Assembly: GCA_949752735.1 (NCBI GenBank)
Contig: OX457036.1
Location: 13,982,516-14,046,515 of the forward strand
DNA length: 64,000 nt
Origin: Lumbricus terrestris
Taxonomy: Eukaryota > Annelida > Clitellata > Crassiclitellata > Lumbricidae
Reading direction: 5' to 3'
A program made the translations under genes and the position numbers. The first letter of the stretch is position 1; the number at the start of each line of letters is the position of its first letter. This document shows, piece after piece, positions 31,504-42,494 of this stretch. The notes below the pieces were generated by a model. That model made no database searches. It was not told where the DNA came from and saw only the letters and a program-made list of their open reading frames with translations.

Positions 31504-32477
31504 TGATGGTAGGCACCCTTGCATGAAGAGCCCACAGACGCCGGATCGCCTCCCAGAGGCTCCAACTACTAGACCTAAACTCTATAAAAGTTCGGCTCAA
31601 TCTCTTCCATTCGCCAAGTGGTGTTGGTAAAAGAATAAGTAGGACGTGATGTCTCTTCGTTATTTATTCGTTGTAAGATTACAGTCGTTTCCTAAAATTA
31701 ATGTTACAAGCTGATATCAGCCATAATAATAATAGCCCTACTACAGGCTACATGATGCATATCATATCAATTTTTAGTTATTGCCACCGATTTTGTATGT
31801 AGGCGATAAATTAGTCATTGAGCATCAACGCCATCATCAGATTATTTCTAACTAGTCTATTAGCCTACGACCCAAGTGAAAGATTTAAGTAGGCATTACT
31901 CTACTGAACCGCCTTGTAAGCGCACTTTGTAAACATAGGACGTCGAATAAGAACAATCTAAGAGTGTAGGCTTACAATCACACAATATTTGTAATATGCA
32001 ATTAGAATGTATATTATAGGCCTATGATGCATTCTATTCTTTGCCTTTCCTTTGTTGGCATGCCTCTGATTTTAATTATCCCAATTAACTTGTCATTACA
32101 AATGGAAGGCCTATATGATTCTCAAGTAGACCTACACCCTACAAATAACAAAAGGGTATTAATTAAACCATATGCAAGCAGTTATTAGGCCTAGTAATAA
32201 ACTAATAACAATAAAAGCCTACCATAAACAAAATGAGAATTTTCTTTGTTGTATGGCTAATAAAATAAAACGGATTAGGTTGTCGTCTTCCTTATTTTTT
32301 GCGCACATAACGATTTCAAACATATTTTCTAACAAAAAACTACAGAAAACAAATCAATCTATATATCTAACAAACATCTATAGAAAACATAAAGCAACAT
32401 AATTTTATATCCAAACACATTTACAGCAAATCTAATGCACTAATAATACCAAATTGATCAACTATTGAAAAGCTTGG
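31504..32477. other. AT-rich spacer
   Basis: No exon seen. TAGGCCTA words are frequent. Confidence 0.35.
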
Positions 32478-32675
32478 GCATTATCAAGATTGGGCAGTAA
32501 CGGATTGGGCAGTATCTAGATTGGGCAGTAGGCTATCTAGATTGGACAGCATCAAGTTTAGGCAGGATCTAGATTGGGCGGTATCAAGATTGGACAGTAT
32601 CAAGATTGGGCAGTATCTAGATTGGGCAGTATCAGGGTTGCACAGTTATCAAGATTGGGCAGTAGCAATCTGCAT
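32478..32675. repeat. 16-bp minisatellite
   Basis: About 11-12 copies of ATCAAGATTGGGCAGT with variants (TCTAG for TCAAG). Confidence 0.88.
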
Positions 32676-34566
32676 TATTTTTATAACTGGCCAAAGAGGA
32701 AAACTAGCAAGTGAGATTCTACTTGGTCATCGGCATCGCAAACAAAAAGTAAAAAATTGGTAAAGAGCCTTCAATAATTACAGCAATTAAATCTCTGTAC
32801 CCATATGAAACAGCATACAATCTTTCATCAATAAATGAATTACAACGACAAGCGATAAATTATCAACATTACGATATTCAGTAATTATTTTCTCTATAAA
32901 CAGAACTTCTGTTTGTAAATGAATAAAATTAATCAGTTCTCTGAGTAATAAACTGTACTTAATTAAGAATTTCAAAGGTTCATCTTGTGTCCTAAAAAGT
33001 TACTAGCAGCGTATGTTTGACATTTATAATGGACATTTCTAGAGGTAGAGTGAAAATTCAGGATTGCACCTAAGTTTGGGTGCCTACCCAATCAGTAGGC
33101 CAAAAACCTGGAAGCTCACCAAAATACCTATCGAGTCGAAAGGTCAATAAAAAAAGTTGAAAACAAAAGCCGGGAAAATTTAGTTGCAAATACCTGGAAA
33201 TTTAAACAGAATTTAGAAGTGTGAAAAAATGAAAATCAAAAAACCCTAAAAAATGAAACCTCATTTTATAAAAGAGAAGGAAGCTACAAAAAGAGCAATC
33301 AAGAATATGGTATCCCCTTACCATAAATAAACATCTGGATATGTCACTACTGCGTGGTACCATATAAGAACACATCATCAGTGATAGAAAGGTTCAAGCA
33401 GAAATATCACTACTTACTATACAAAAACACAACAACACATTAATTAGCAATAAACTGGGTTCACGGAGACTATACAGAATCAACACTACGTTACATAATA
33501 CAGAACATACTGATCAAAAAACTCAAGGCTCTTATCATAAAACCTTAACAGCGAGGGCATAAGAGTTTATCCACATTTTACATAGGCAAAAAATCACATC
33601 TTCTACCCTTTCCCTTGTTGCAACTCGTACATTTTGTGGAACCATGTGTACATATAAATGAGCTTCTCTACACCCCCCTCCCGCTTACAAAAGCCAATTA
33701 GGTAGTCATCAATAAAAATGTATTTACCATAGGCTACTATTTATTTATGTTAAGCATAATATTTGTTAACTAAAATTTGTTAACTGTTCTGGTATGCCGT
33801 GTAAATCTGAACAGAACTTAATTATAATGCAATCAAATGCCATCAGACGACCATGGCCAGGTTAAGAAATGTAGGAGCCCTGTTCAGAAAATTTTGGGGA
33901 TCTTTGGCCAAAAAATCTTACAACCTTTATTTAGTCGTTTGGTCGAAATTTCTTTATAACATACCAAATTTTATTCTCAAAATTTTTTTTCTCGCATATG
34001 TGGAGGGAACCTAAAGTGTGGGGGCCCTGTTCGGCCGAACATGTAGAACATCCCCTAATCCGGTCCTGCAGACGACTATAAGATGATACAGAGCTATCTA
34101 TAAACAGGCCAATGTAGATGTCATATTTAGAAATTTATCTTGCGTATGTCCATTTTGTCGGCACCCCTCACCCTGCCGTACACACCTGTACACAAGTCGC
34201 TTAAATCCAGTGCCCATCCCCTCTACGTATGTAATATATGGAAACAGCCCTAACTCGCCCCAGAGCGAGGTAGTAATCGATCCCCACCTTCATTAATTGT
34301 AACTGGCTGAACTCGCCCCCCCAACCAAAACAGCCCTGCCTTGCCCCCTCAAAATATATTTCAACACAGGTCGAAAAAGTGGTGTTGATCATTATCACCA
34401 CCTTTGCAGTCAGCAACAAGTGGACAAAGTTACGCCTATGCGAACAACGATAACACTGTACATAAGATCATAGTTATTATAAGAAGGCACACACAACTGG
34501 TATACATATAAAACTTACATAACCTTAACAAAACATTTACATCAAACGTTCAAGTGAATGTTTCGA
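32676..34566. other. AT-rich spacer downstream of ZNF511
   Basis: No exon or confident repeat. GGGGCCCTGTTC-type strings near 33880 and 34025 may be ends of a decayed DNA element. It includes the expected 3' UTR of the neighbouring minus-strand gene, but I see no AATAAA close to the stop codon. Confidence 0.3.
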
Positions 34567-34747
34567 CTAATTCGTGCCGAGACTTTCGGCCAAGTCATCC
34601 ATTTTTACGTCCTCGATATCAACTGTTGTGTCAGTGACAACCTTGCCTCTCTGCTGCCAAGGATTCTTCTTTCCACGGCCGGAAGAAGCCATTGGTCGGT
34701 GAAATCCTCGAGCTACGCCATGACCAAAACAAATGTTCTTGGGGATT
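34567..34747 (-). CDS. ZNF511: ZNF511 exon 6 (C-terminal)
   Basis: The acceptor is TTTCTGCCTTTTAG. Starting in phase 2 it encodes IPKNICFGHGVARGFHRP, then a basic stretch (GRGKKNPWQQRGK) and an acidic end (DIEDVKMDDLAESLGTN) before TAG at 34569-34567. The ICFGxGxxRGF block is the ZNF511 C-terminal signature. The basic-acidic extension is longer than I remember for vertebrates. Confidence 0.85.
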
Positions 34748-37700
34748 CTAAAAGGCAGAAATTAAAGAACAATGTCAAGAACAAATTGAAGACAATGCTA
34801 GGAACAAATTTAAGACAATGCTGAGAACAAATTTAAGACAATGTTAGGAATAAAAGTGAGATGTTAGGAACAAACATAAGACAATGTTAGGAAAAATATA
34901 AACACTACGTCAGGAACAAATTGAAGACAATGTCAGGAATAAAATGGAACAAATTGCTGTCTTTACCAATAACGTCGTCGTCAGTAATATTATGCAACAA
35001 AGTTACTGGAAACTGCAACCAATAGCTTATTCCTAAACTGAACCATGAACATTTCATAAATATGAGATCATAAAGTTAAAGAATTTACGACTTATATAAT
35101 TTATCTAAACGCTTTGATATGCAATTCGGGAGCAAATTCTGGACATCAAAACTTGCTGGTCTCCATGATCCGAGATATGCATCATATTTTGTTCTTTTAG
35201 TTCTAATTGTCATTTCATACTCAACTAAAGGCTCACTTTTCAAACTGCCTATCCACTGTATGTTGCCCCTTCGTCTTAATGGATTGATTAATGGATGCTG
35301 ACTTGATTATTGTTTAGTTTTAGTGAACCATCAGTTGAAGACTACTGCATTAGATAAACACAAAGTCACGCAGTTTCAAACTAGTAATTAATAAAATATC
35401 CATTCAAGCTGGTACCACCAATTTTATATATATTATAAACAACAGACCTCAACTGAGCTCACCGATAAGGAAGCAGTTTGCTTGTCCACCATATCTACAT
35501 GTATATGATCCATTTGGCACTCAAATCATGGGTATACTGCTGTACTCATTCCCTATCTCTGGCTTTGTCTCACTAAGTGTCTCTCTCTCTCTTTCTCTGT
35601 CTATCTGGTTGGCTCTCTGTATCTCATTCTGTCTCACTCTCAATGATACTGGTTCCAAGATTGTACCACATCACAATACAGATCCATTCATACATAAAAA
35701 TTGACAAAGATATCTTTCTTCAATAAAATTAGAGTTTATTCCTTGGAAATTTTACTCGGATGCACTGCTACGCATACTTGGGCTGAAATTTCCTAGACGT
35801 CGAATTTGATTGCTCCGCATGATCGGATACTTCCATCTTTTCTTCTCCGACAACAGCCACTGCAATTCCATCTCCGCTTTCACAAACCATCGCAGCTGCT
35901 TCTCCATGCAAACGTTCAGGCTCCAACTTCTTTTTCTCTCCTTTACCAGGCCTACTAGGCTTCCTGGCAAAAATAGACAACGTTACAAAAATTGTTGTTA
36001 TATTATGAATCACTCAGGACTTGCATTTAATTTAACACTTTAATATGATTGGAAGACCAATGTAGCTCATTGAAAATGTGTTCAAACAATGCGTTCAGAT
36101 AAGCAGCCAATACTATACAGCACAAATATATGTATACAGAAAACAGACGAACCACATATTGAAGTTCAAAGATACCACACTACACCACATAATTATATCA
36201 CTGCAATATCATTGCTGGGTACAGAATTTCAACTTATTTTACATGATTGCCACATTATATAGCTCAGTCCCCGTCCTCTCCCTCAATTGGTTCCCCTCTT
36301 TGGAATACGCTGTTCCTATCCATTTAATCTCAAATTCTAGCTGGTAATTCCACCTCATTTTTTTTCTCAGTACCTCTCTTCTCTTATGACCTTGCACACT
36401 GAGTGCACCTCTCAATGGTTAACCCTATTAGAGGCAATTAATAAAAGTTTTAATACAGTACAATAACTCGCAAAACTGCCAGAAACAACATAACAAAGGT
36501 ATATAATGCGCCTCTGATTAGGTTGTACTGTGAGAGGCGCTTTATAAATCCCAAAATAGAATAGAATAGAATAATAATACATTCTCTATCAAATAAAATG
36601 CAGCTATATGACATGTATATTACGTTTACATACAATTGAACACGAGTACATTGTAACACTACAAGAGCAAAACATTGAGGATCTCTCTCTGTGCTAACAT
36701 AAAACAAATAAATTTGCGTCAGTGATCATCCCCTAAATGAACGAAAGACTGACGGGCGCTACCACTTCTTCGTGAGCCTCTGCCATGGCAACAGACGACG
36801 CCCACTCACGCTCAAATCATCGCTCGAAGTCACGTTAAATGATAAAATTAACTTAAATTTCTTCATCAGGCAAAACAATGCACAGAAAAGTAGAAGCATC
36901 ACATCAGGTGAGGACTGAAAGCACTTCAACATTTTCACAGGAGACCTAAATATCTAAAATAGCAAACAAGCATAATAAACTATGACCTGGCATCAACTCA
37001 GCTTACTTGGCCACTCTGCACAAGTTGATGAATCGAAAGTTGACAGGGTATCTGTGAACCGTTATGAGATGTTCTTTGCGTTCCTCTAAAGTACTTGACG
37101 TCACCGGACAGTTCTCCAAGAAACACCTGAACTAAAAACACACAATCCACTACATCGAATGTACTTACAATTGTAAACACTCGTTCATGTAGCCTCACTT
37201 CAAAAGAAGTATCATGCCATATGTGATGCTGGGGCTTCAAAACCGTCGCTTGTCACTTTCTAGATATTGTGCCAGAAGCTGAAATAGGCGAGAGGGGTCA
37301 AGAATGTAGAATATTCGTCAATTTGGCAGACGGCTAAGAATTCGTCATAATTCGGGAACAAATGGCTAAGAATTTGTCATAATTCGGGAACAGATGGCTA
37401 AGAATTCATCCTAATTCGGGAACAGAAAAAATCTTACAATGAGCTTAATTGCAAATTCGGGAACAGATGGCTAAGAATTTCTCATAATTCTGGAACTACT
37501 GAATCGATTTTGACGATGTTCAAGTTATTTGATTCAACGTGGATATCTTTATTGCTGAGCAAAATTGCAGGATAATCTATTAGTGGTTTCTGAGGACTTT
37601 GATGACACGAAAATTCCGCAATTTTTTATTCAAATTTTTCAAATCCAAACTATTGAAAGAATCGAACGTGTATTTAACTTTAGTTAGGAAAAAGATATTT

Positions 37701-39892
37701 TCATTCTGTAAAAGTATTTTAAAACAGAGCCATTGTAGCATACCACTGAATAAATTATAATCCAGAAACCGACATGTGATGGGTTTTGACCCCTGTGTCA
37801 CATATCTGTTTTGGTGCTCTAGTTCCTCGTCCTATACCTCAATTGATCATTCTCTTTGGAATATGATGTCCAATCTACACGATCTCAAATTCTAGCTGGT
37901 AATACCTTCTCCTCATTTTCCATTCTCAAAACTTACTTCTTCTCTCGTGGTCTTGCACACTAGGAGCACCTCTGAATGGTTCACCCTATTAGAGGCGATT
38001 TATAAATGCTTTAACACAATACAGAACAATAAAATATAGATTATATAGCACTCCTCACAGAATCATCATTCAGATGCGTCCTCAGCACGGAAACTTCAGG
38101 AAGAAATAAATTGGCAGTGTCAAGGAGAGCCTAAGTAAAAGCTTCAGGAATTGCAATCTTACCATGGGACTAAAATTTTGCAATCTTGCAATGGACTTGA
38201 CTGCAGTCTTAACGTGGGCTACATTGCAAACTTACAACATTGGGCTTAATTGCAATCCTATCACACGCTTAATTGCAATCTTACCATGTCAGAGCTTAAT
38301 TGCAACCTTACCATGGGCTTAATTGCCATCTTACCATGTGCTTAATTGCAATCCTACCTTAGATACAATTGCAATCTTAACATGGGCTTAATTAAAGTCT
38401 TACAACGGGGCTTGAACGGGCTCAATTGCAATTTTAACAAGGTTAATTGCAATCTTAACATGGGTTCAACTAAAATCTTACAATGGGCTTAATTGCAAAT
38501 TGCAATCTTACCATTGGTTAATTGCAATCGTACCATGGAGTCAATTGCCATCTTACCATGGGCTTAATTATAATCTTACCATGGGCTTCTTGGCAACCAT
38601 CAGCTGAAACATTTGATCATGTTGCTCGGCAAGATGCAAGTCGAGGAGATGTTGGTTCGGAAAGCAACGGAAGCAGATGGAGCAACCGTTACGATGAACG
38701 GAATTATAATGATTCTCAAACCTAAAAGAAAATCAACCTCCAAGATTCAGATGTTTGTTCAGAATTCCGAAAGACTCAGACTTTGGAAAGTCGCTACCAT
38801 GAGATACAATTAGCAGTCAAAATAAATAAAGTAAGCAGATAATCAAATTAATTAGAGAGTTACTTCAGACCACATGACATCGCAGCCCAATATGCAGAAC
38901 CAGATGTGGCATGACCACTATTCGCATTTGGCCCAATCACTACTATTCAATTGAACACAAAATAGCCATTTGGCCCGCTATTCGGCCCCGAAGCAAATGC
39001 TCGGTACCGCCCCAGTCTATACATACCCTAATATCTGCACAGTTCTTTATAAAGACGTCTCCTTATCTGTCACCCAACCCAAAGTGATTGCTAGACAGTT
39101 TGAAAAAGCACCAGAAAAACTTACGCAAGGATGGAGTTAAAGGTCTTGTTGCAGTTCTTCTGATGGCACTCAAAGTCACTGAAGAAGACAATGAAAATAA
39201 CATAACAATGAGTCGTCATCAGAAAAGAAACATCATTGGATCTGTCGGGATCTTGATCAATACAATACAATACAATACGACAGCATTTTATTTTTTCTGC
39301 CTGCAAAGTGCACATAGGACAAAAAACAATGGCGCTGTACAATTGAAAGTACAGGAGTTGCTCACGGTCCCTACAGTACACAGTAAGTGTCTCGGGTGAG
39401 ATTCAAACCCACACTCAACCCTAAAAGATCGAGCGCTCCAGTGAATTGGCTACGATGCCCACTATCTTATCACTCATCATGATAATCATTCATAAATAGA
39501 TAGACATATAAGACCTTTCTTCAAAGCTTCATTTACTACATCTGACCAGTCAAACTTTGTTTCAGAAATCTCTTAAGTCTTTTTCTTTCAACTGTGGCTG
39601 GACTGGGAGAGCCTCTGAGTAGTTTCTTCAAGGGGCACTATATAAATCCATAAAATGAATAAATGAATGAAAGAATTAAACAGGACCAGTAACCAATACA
39701 AGGGTGTAGCAAAAGTAATTAGCGAGCGTACCCTTTGAAAGTCAAATTTTCTTTCTGAGGATCCAACTCAACGCAGATGTGCTTGTGGTACTGGAGCTGG
39801 CAAGCGAGATTGCCCTCTTCAAAGAACGGATCGTCTGGGATACGACAACGCAACTGGGGCTTCCATTGCCACTCCGGCCGATGCGACCCCAT
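34567..39892 (-). CDS. ZNF511: ZNF511-like C2H2 zinc-finger protein, complete, six exons
   Basis: Exons 39892-39732, 39178-39125, 38721-38580, 37131-37017 extended to 37007, 35963-35778 and 34747-34567 join in phases 2, 2, 0, 2 and 2 to 849 nt, 282 residues. The N-terminus has DDPFFEEGNLACQLQ. Finger 1 uses C58, C63, H76 and H81. Finger 2 (CSICFRCFPNQHLLDLHLAE) uses C85, C88, H101 and H106. Finger 3 (FRCFLENC...EERKEHLITVH, then RYPVNFRF) uses C122, C127, H140 and H145. Residues 224-238 are IPKNICFGHGVARGF. This order and these blocks match my memory of vertebrate ZNF511, a nuclear zinc-finger protein of poorly known role, slightly shorter in human. Introns hold L2 tails, a SINE and three minisatellites. 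An AATAAA in intron 5 could end a shorter form. Confidence 0.88.
34765..34955. repeat. 23-bp minisatellite against a splice acceptor
   Basis: About 7-8 copies of ACAATGCTAGGAACAAATTT plus AAG. It lies in ZNF511 intron 5, beginning about 16 nt from the exon 6 acceptor. On the gene strand it is T-rich (TTGTTCCTAGCATTGTCTT). Confidence 0.85.
34956..35730. other. ZNF511 intron 5 remainder
   Basis: AT-rich, with a CTCTCT/GTCT pyrimidine run near 35575-35645. No further exon is needed, because the flanking phases match. Confidence 0.4.
35735..35740 (-). promoter_or_regulatory. AATAAA polyadenylation signal in ZNF511 intron 5
   Basis: If the exon 5 donor is not used, the frame stops at TAG 35770-35768 after KFQPKYA, and AATAAA follows 27 nt later. 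This arrangement would allow a shorter product without the ICFGHG block. It is inference from position only. Confidence 0.45.
35778..35963 (-). CDS. ZNF511: ZNF511 exon 5
   Basis: 186 nt, phase 2 to phase 2. The acceptor is TCTATTTTTGCCAG and the donor CCCAA/GTATGC. It encodes KPSRPGKGEKKKLEPERLH and a Glu/Val-rich part to SNSTSRKFQPK. Splicing to exon 6 gives RKFQPKIPKNICFG, matching the vertebrate RIPSTICFG region. Confidence 0.83.
36245..36475 (+). pseudogene. L2-like LINE 3' fragment
   Basis: CTCTTTGGAATACGCTGTTC (PLWNTLFL), AATTCTAGCTGGTAAT and GAGTGCACCTCTCAATGGTT match the fragment at 37815-38030 in order. The LWNSLP block is the L2 ORF2 C-terminus. It lies in ZNF511 intron 4. Confidence 0.65.
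36500..36572 (+). repeat. L2-type 3' end with AGAAT tail
   Basis: GTGAGAGGCGCTTTATAAAT followed by (AGAAT)n. Confidence 0.6.
36740..36835. promoter_or_regulatory. CpG-rich island with RFX/X-box-like site
   Basis: A CpG-dense stretch in an otherwise AT-rich intron (ZNF511 intron 4). The minus strand reads GTTGCCATGGCAGA at about 36793-36780, close to the RFX X-box consensus GTTRCCATRGYAAC. Whether it is a promoter, enhancer or chance is unknown. Confidence 0.35.
37007..37131 (-). CDS. ZNF511: ZNF511 exon 4 (third finger)
   Basis: 125 nt, phase 0 to phase 2. The acceptor is GTGTGTTTTTAG and the donor GCCAA/GTAAGC. It encodes FRCFLENCPVTSSTLEERK, EHLITVHRYPVNFRF and INLCRVAK. The H(R/L)YPxxFRF block after the finger is characteristic of ZNF511. 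Confidence 0.87.
37310..37490. repeat. 32-bp minisatellite
   Basis: About four to five copies of GGCTAAGAATTCGTCATAAT, TCGGGAACAGAT, with an interruption near 37430. It lies in ZNF511 intron 3. Confidence 0.88.
37815..38030 (+). pseudogene. L2-like LINE 3' fragment
   Basis: It parallels 36245-36475 (CTCTTTGGAATATGATGTCC, AAATTCTAGCTGGTAATACC, GGAGCACCTCTGAATGGTTC) and ends GAGGCGATTTATAAATGC with an ACAATAC-type tail. Confidence 0.65.
38145..38595. repeat. 23-bp minisatellite built on the exon 3 splice donor
   Basis: About 18 copies of GGGCTTAATTGCAATCTTACC, AT (plus strand). On the gene strand the unit is CCCATGGTAAGATTGCAATT, AAG, identical to the end of exon 3 plus its donor (CCCATG/GTAAGATT). 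At least five units keep an intact ATGGTAAG, and others are mutated (ATGTTAAG, ATGGTACG, GATAGG). The exon 3 boundary at 38580 is itself inside the first unit. Confidence 0.92.
38580..38721 (-). CDS. ZNF511: ZNF511 exon 3 (second finger)
   Basis: 142 nt, phase 2 to phase 0. The acceptor is TTTTCTTTTAG and the donor CCCATG/GTAAGA. It encodes FENHYNSVHRNG, CSICFRCFPNQHLLDLHLAE, QHDQMFQLMVAKKPM. The EHHY..H..VCS.C.R.FPS.HLLD.HI.E.HD layout of ZNF511 is followed closely. Confidence 0.88.
38830..39124. other. ZNF511 intron 2
   Basis: Short AT-rich intron. No repeat recognised. Confidence 0.5.
39125..39178 (-). CDS. ZNF511: ZNF511 exon 2 (first half of finger 1)
   Basis: 54 nt, phase 2 to phase 2. 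The acceptor is CATTGTCTTCTTCAG and the donor GC/GTAAGT. It encodes DFECHQKNCNKTFNSIL. Joined to exon 3 it completes a C2H2 finger ending HYNSVH. Confidence 0.85.
39250..39478 (-). repeat. SINE-C, tRNA-derived, TATTG tail
   Basis: The minus strand has GATAAGATAGTGGGCATCGT (A-box region), a B-box GGGTTTGAATCTCACC, and ends in (GTATT)n. It differs from SINE-A in body and tail. It lies in ZNF511 intron 1. Confidence 0.7.
39572..39662 (+). repeat. L2-type LINE 3' end
   Basis: GGGAGAGCCTCTGAGTAGTT and GGGGCACTATATAAATCC with an AATGAATAAATGAATG tail. Confidence 0.7.
39732..39892 (-). CDS. ZNF511: ZNF511 exon 1
   Basis: ATG at 39892-39890 opens MGSHRPEWQWKPQLRCRIPD, DPFFEEGNLACQLQYHKHIC and ELDPQKENLTFKG, ending in phase 2 at AAAGG/GTACGC. 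The FFE.G....LQ block matches the ZNF511 N-terminus. An acceptor-like TATATTTTTGCAG at about 39939 suggests a separate upstream 5' UTR exon. Confidence 0.82.
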
Positions 39893-39959
39893 CTCTACTA
39901 ATCCCTTTTCTAATGTCAGATGAAGAGTTCTTCACAATCTGCAAAAATATAAAATCGGA

Positions 39960-41051
39960 AAACTTTTAACGAGCATTAGTGCTGTGTCAAGTCAGAAGAG
40001 TCGTCCACAGATATGAACCAAGTGAGGAACAACATCCAGTTAGAAACCAAAGAGAGGAGTTAGAAGAGCTGCCTAAGTGGTTTTGTGCCAAACCTTCAGA
40101 CACGTGTTTAATTAAGCAGTCTCACATACTTGAAGCTCAATAATTTCATTAAAGGACGGTTTTACATGCACTTCGAAAGTTCTAGTTTTAAAAGCCGTAC
40201 AACTAAACCCAATATACAATTTTATAGACCTCTCTGGACAACCCTATTGATACGACACAGCGCTTGTGCATAAGCTTGGGCGTTCAGCCGAGCTTTATGT
40301 GTGCTCTACAGAAGCTTAGTGTTTACGATTCATCCAACAGTTCAAATAATGCATGAGTCGCATACTATGCATAAGCAACGACATGCAGCACATTAATAAT
40401 AGTAAAGTTAATACAACGGTAATTTATTGTTTTCATGTAGGCTAAGTTCTCTTCATGCCAATATTCAAAGCCCAGACTGGATGAACAGCGCAACATAAAC
40501 ATCCCATACTTTAATTAGCAGTTTTCACAAGTGGCCTCCAGGCGATACCTCACAAAATTAACATTCTGCACCGTGAAGAATTGATTATATCAAATGAGAG
40601 AATAAAATATCAACGACTGGAATTATTTCTGCTAATTTCACATAATCGTCAACATTGCACTCACACATCAAAAATCATGATTCCCTCCGCTCTCCAAAGA
40701 CTACATATCGATTCAGAGGCTGATTATTATTATTATTGCGCTAGACAAGTATGTTTTATATTATATATATTCGTTTAATCAAAAATCAGGTTGACAAGCC
40801 GCAACACAGTTACAAGATGAACAGAAAAATAGTTATATATGAAAAATAAAAAAATAAAAATGTTTGTACATTGTTTTATTTCCAGTAGACTATTATCAGA
40901 ACCAGATCAGAACATTCATAATTATTAGGCCTACTATGGGGCCCTGGAATACAAAAAAGTAAAGTCATGTCATAATATTCATACTCCCTAGGCTAGCTAG
41001 CTGCAACGCACTCCAATCCGCACTTTTCGGTTACTATACCACCAGGGACAC
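39960..41051. other. Upstream flank of ZNF511
   Basis: Mostly AT-rich, with no clear CpG-rich promoter. The ZNF511 promoter probably lies here, but I could not place it. Confidence 0.35.
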
Positions 41052-41620
41052 CAGGGATGCCACACATAGCTTTTTTCACCTAGATCTAGATTTTTCGGTA
41101 TTATTTAGGTTTCTAGTTTTTTTGTCGAGATCTGAGTTTTTTTGCGACGGCCGATTTTCTGACATTTTCCCCCGAAATACAAGCATTTTTCGGGAGAAAT
41201 GTACGAAACAGTCGTGAAAAGGAGGAATATTTGAGGAAAATTTCAGATTTGGACAGTGGCGGCGCCAGGATTTCAGTTTTGGGGGGGGTTAAAGGGGATA
41301 TACATGGTCCAATTTTTTTATTTTTACATGGGGAAAAAATGGATGGCCTTTTTATGGGGCTTAGCCCCCCTAGCCCCCCCCCTAGCGCCGCCACTGGATT
41401 TGGAGCGAATGACTAAAATAGGTCATCAGGAAATTTGAAAGGAGAAAATACGAAAATCTAGAAAATTTCGGACCTGAAAGACTGAAAAAGAAAGGTCGTC
41501 AGAAATTTCATGCACGAAAACGAAAATTCAATGTATTTTTCACAAATTTCCTGATCAAGCCTTTTCTAGCTTTTTTCGGCCGGATATGACCTTTTTTAAA
41601 AGGTCAGAGTGGCATCCCTG
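41052..41620. mobile_element. hAT-like element containing a nested element
   Basis: The ends are CAGGGATGCCAC and its inverse GTGGCATCCCTG. The arms are rich in AAAGGTCAT/TTTTTTCGG motifs. The 8-bp flanks do not match, so the TSD is not supported. The element at 41254-41396 is inserted inside. Confidence 0.6.
41254..41396. mobile_element. hAT-like MITE, 143 bp, perfect 8-bp TSD
   Basis: The ends are CAGTGGCGGCGCCAGG and CTAGCGCCGCCACTG. GATTTGGA flanks both sides (41246-41253 and 41397-41404). The interior is G-run, AT-rich, then C-run. Confidence 0.92.
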
Positions 41621-42494
41621 TCTAGGCTACCAGCATTGCCAATCGCCCACCTAGTCAGGCTAGTCCATAGCCAACATGTAGGCCTAGGCCTATGCCATCA
41701 CTTTCGGGCCTTCCGCTCAACAAGAATTTCAAGCTTCAAGAATTGTGACCCCAACTCATTTGATCCTCACTCGATCTGTACGTTTCAATTCTCGACCTAA
41801 AATGATTCTCACGTATATTATTTTTATCGGCTGCTCTAATTTCCTTCCTCGCAACCGGACCCAGAGTCCCAGACATGCATGCATATAGGCTACATCGATC
41901 AGTCTATAGATCCGACGTAGGCCTATATATACGTACAGGGGCGGATCCAGGGGGGGCCAATCCGGCCACGGCCCCCCCCATTTCAAATCCCCATGGGACG
42001 TGGCCCCCCCATCCATGGTGGCCCCAAAAAAATTTCTGGGTGTCAGTCATGCACAGGAGAATTAATGTATAAATGTAATTAAAATCTATAATAAAATTAA
42101 TGTATAAATGTAATTAAAATCTAATCTAAGTCTCTCACGCAATTGCATTGCCTTAATATAAAGCATCGAAATGAAACAATCTTTCAACAGTAACCAACTA
42201 TGATTTATGGCTTGCAATGTATGTTCGTGGATATATTCGTAGTAAATTGTAAAAACATTAACACCAATAAACACAATTATAACTAAGTACAACTAACTAT
42301 TAATTACAAATCAAGTTAACACTAACAACAGTGTTTGGGATGTAATTTATTTCTTGCAGATGCCAAAAAATTTCAGGGCGAAACATGTTAAGTTTTGAGT
42401 TTAGCCTATATGTGCAAGAAAATGCGGTGAATGATAACACATGTTTACTCCTTGTTTTTTTATATCTTACTATATTTCATTCAGTAGTGGGAAG

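Noticed and set aside
35768..35777. TAG at 35770-35768 as the ZNF511 stop
   Set aside because: Kept only as a possible short isoform. A donor just upstream and exon 6 restore the conserved IPKNICFGHG block in phase.
37169..37240. An extra ZNF511 exon reading HHIWHDTSFEVRLHERV before exon 4
   Set aside because: It resembles the finger 2 linker, but would leave a 37-nt intron and has no good acceptor. The true linker is in exon 3 (38721-38580), which joins exon 4 in phase.
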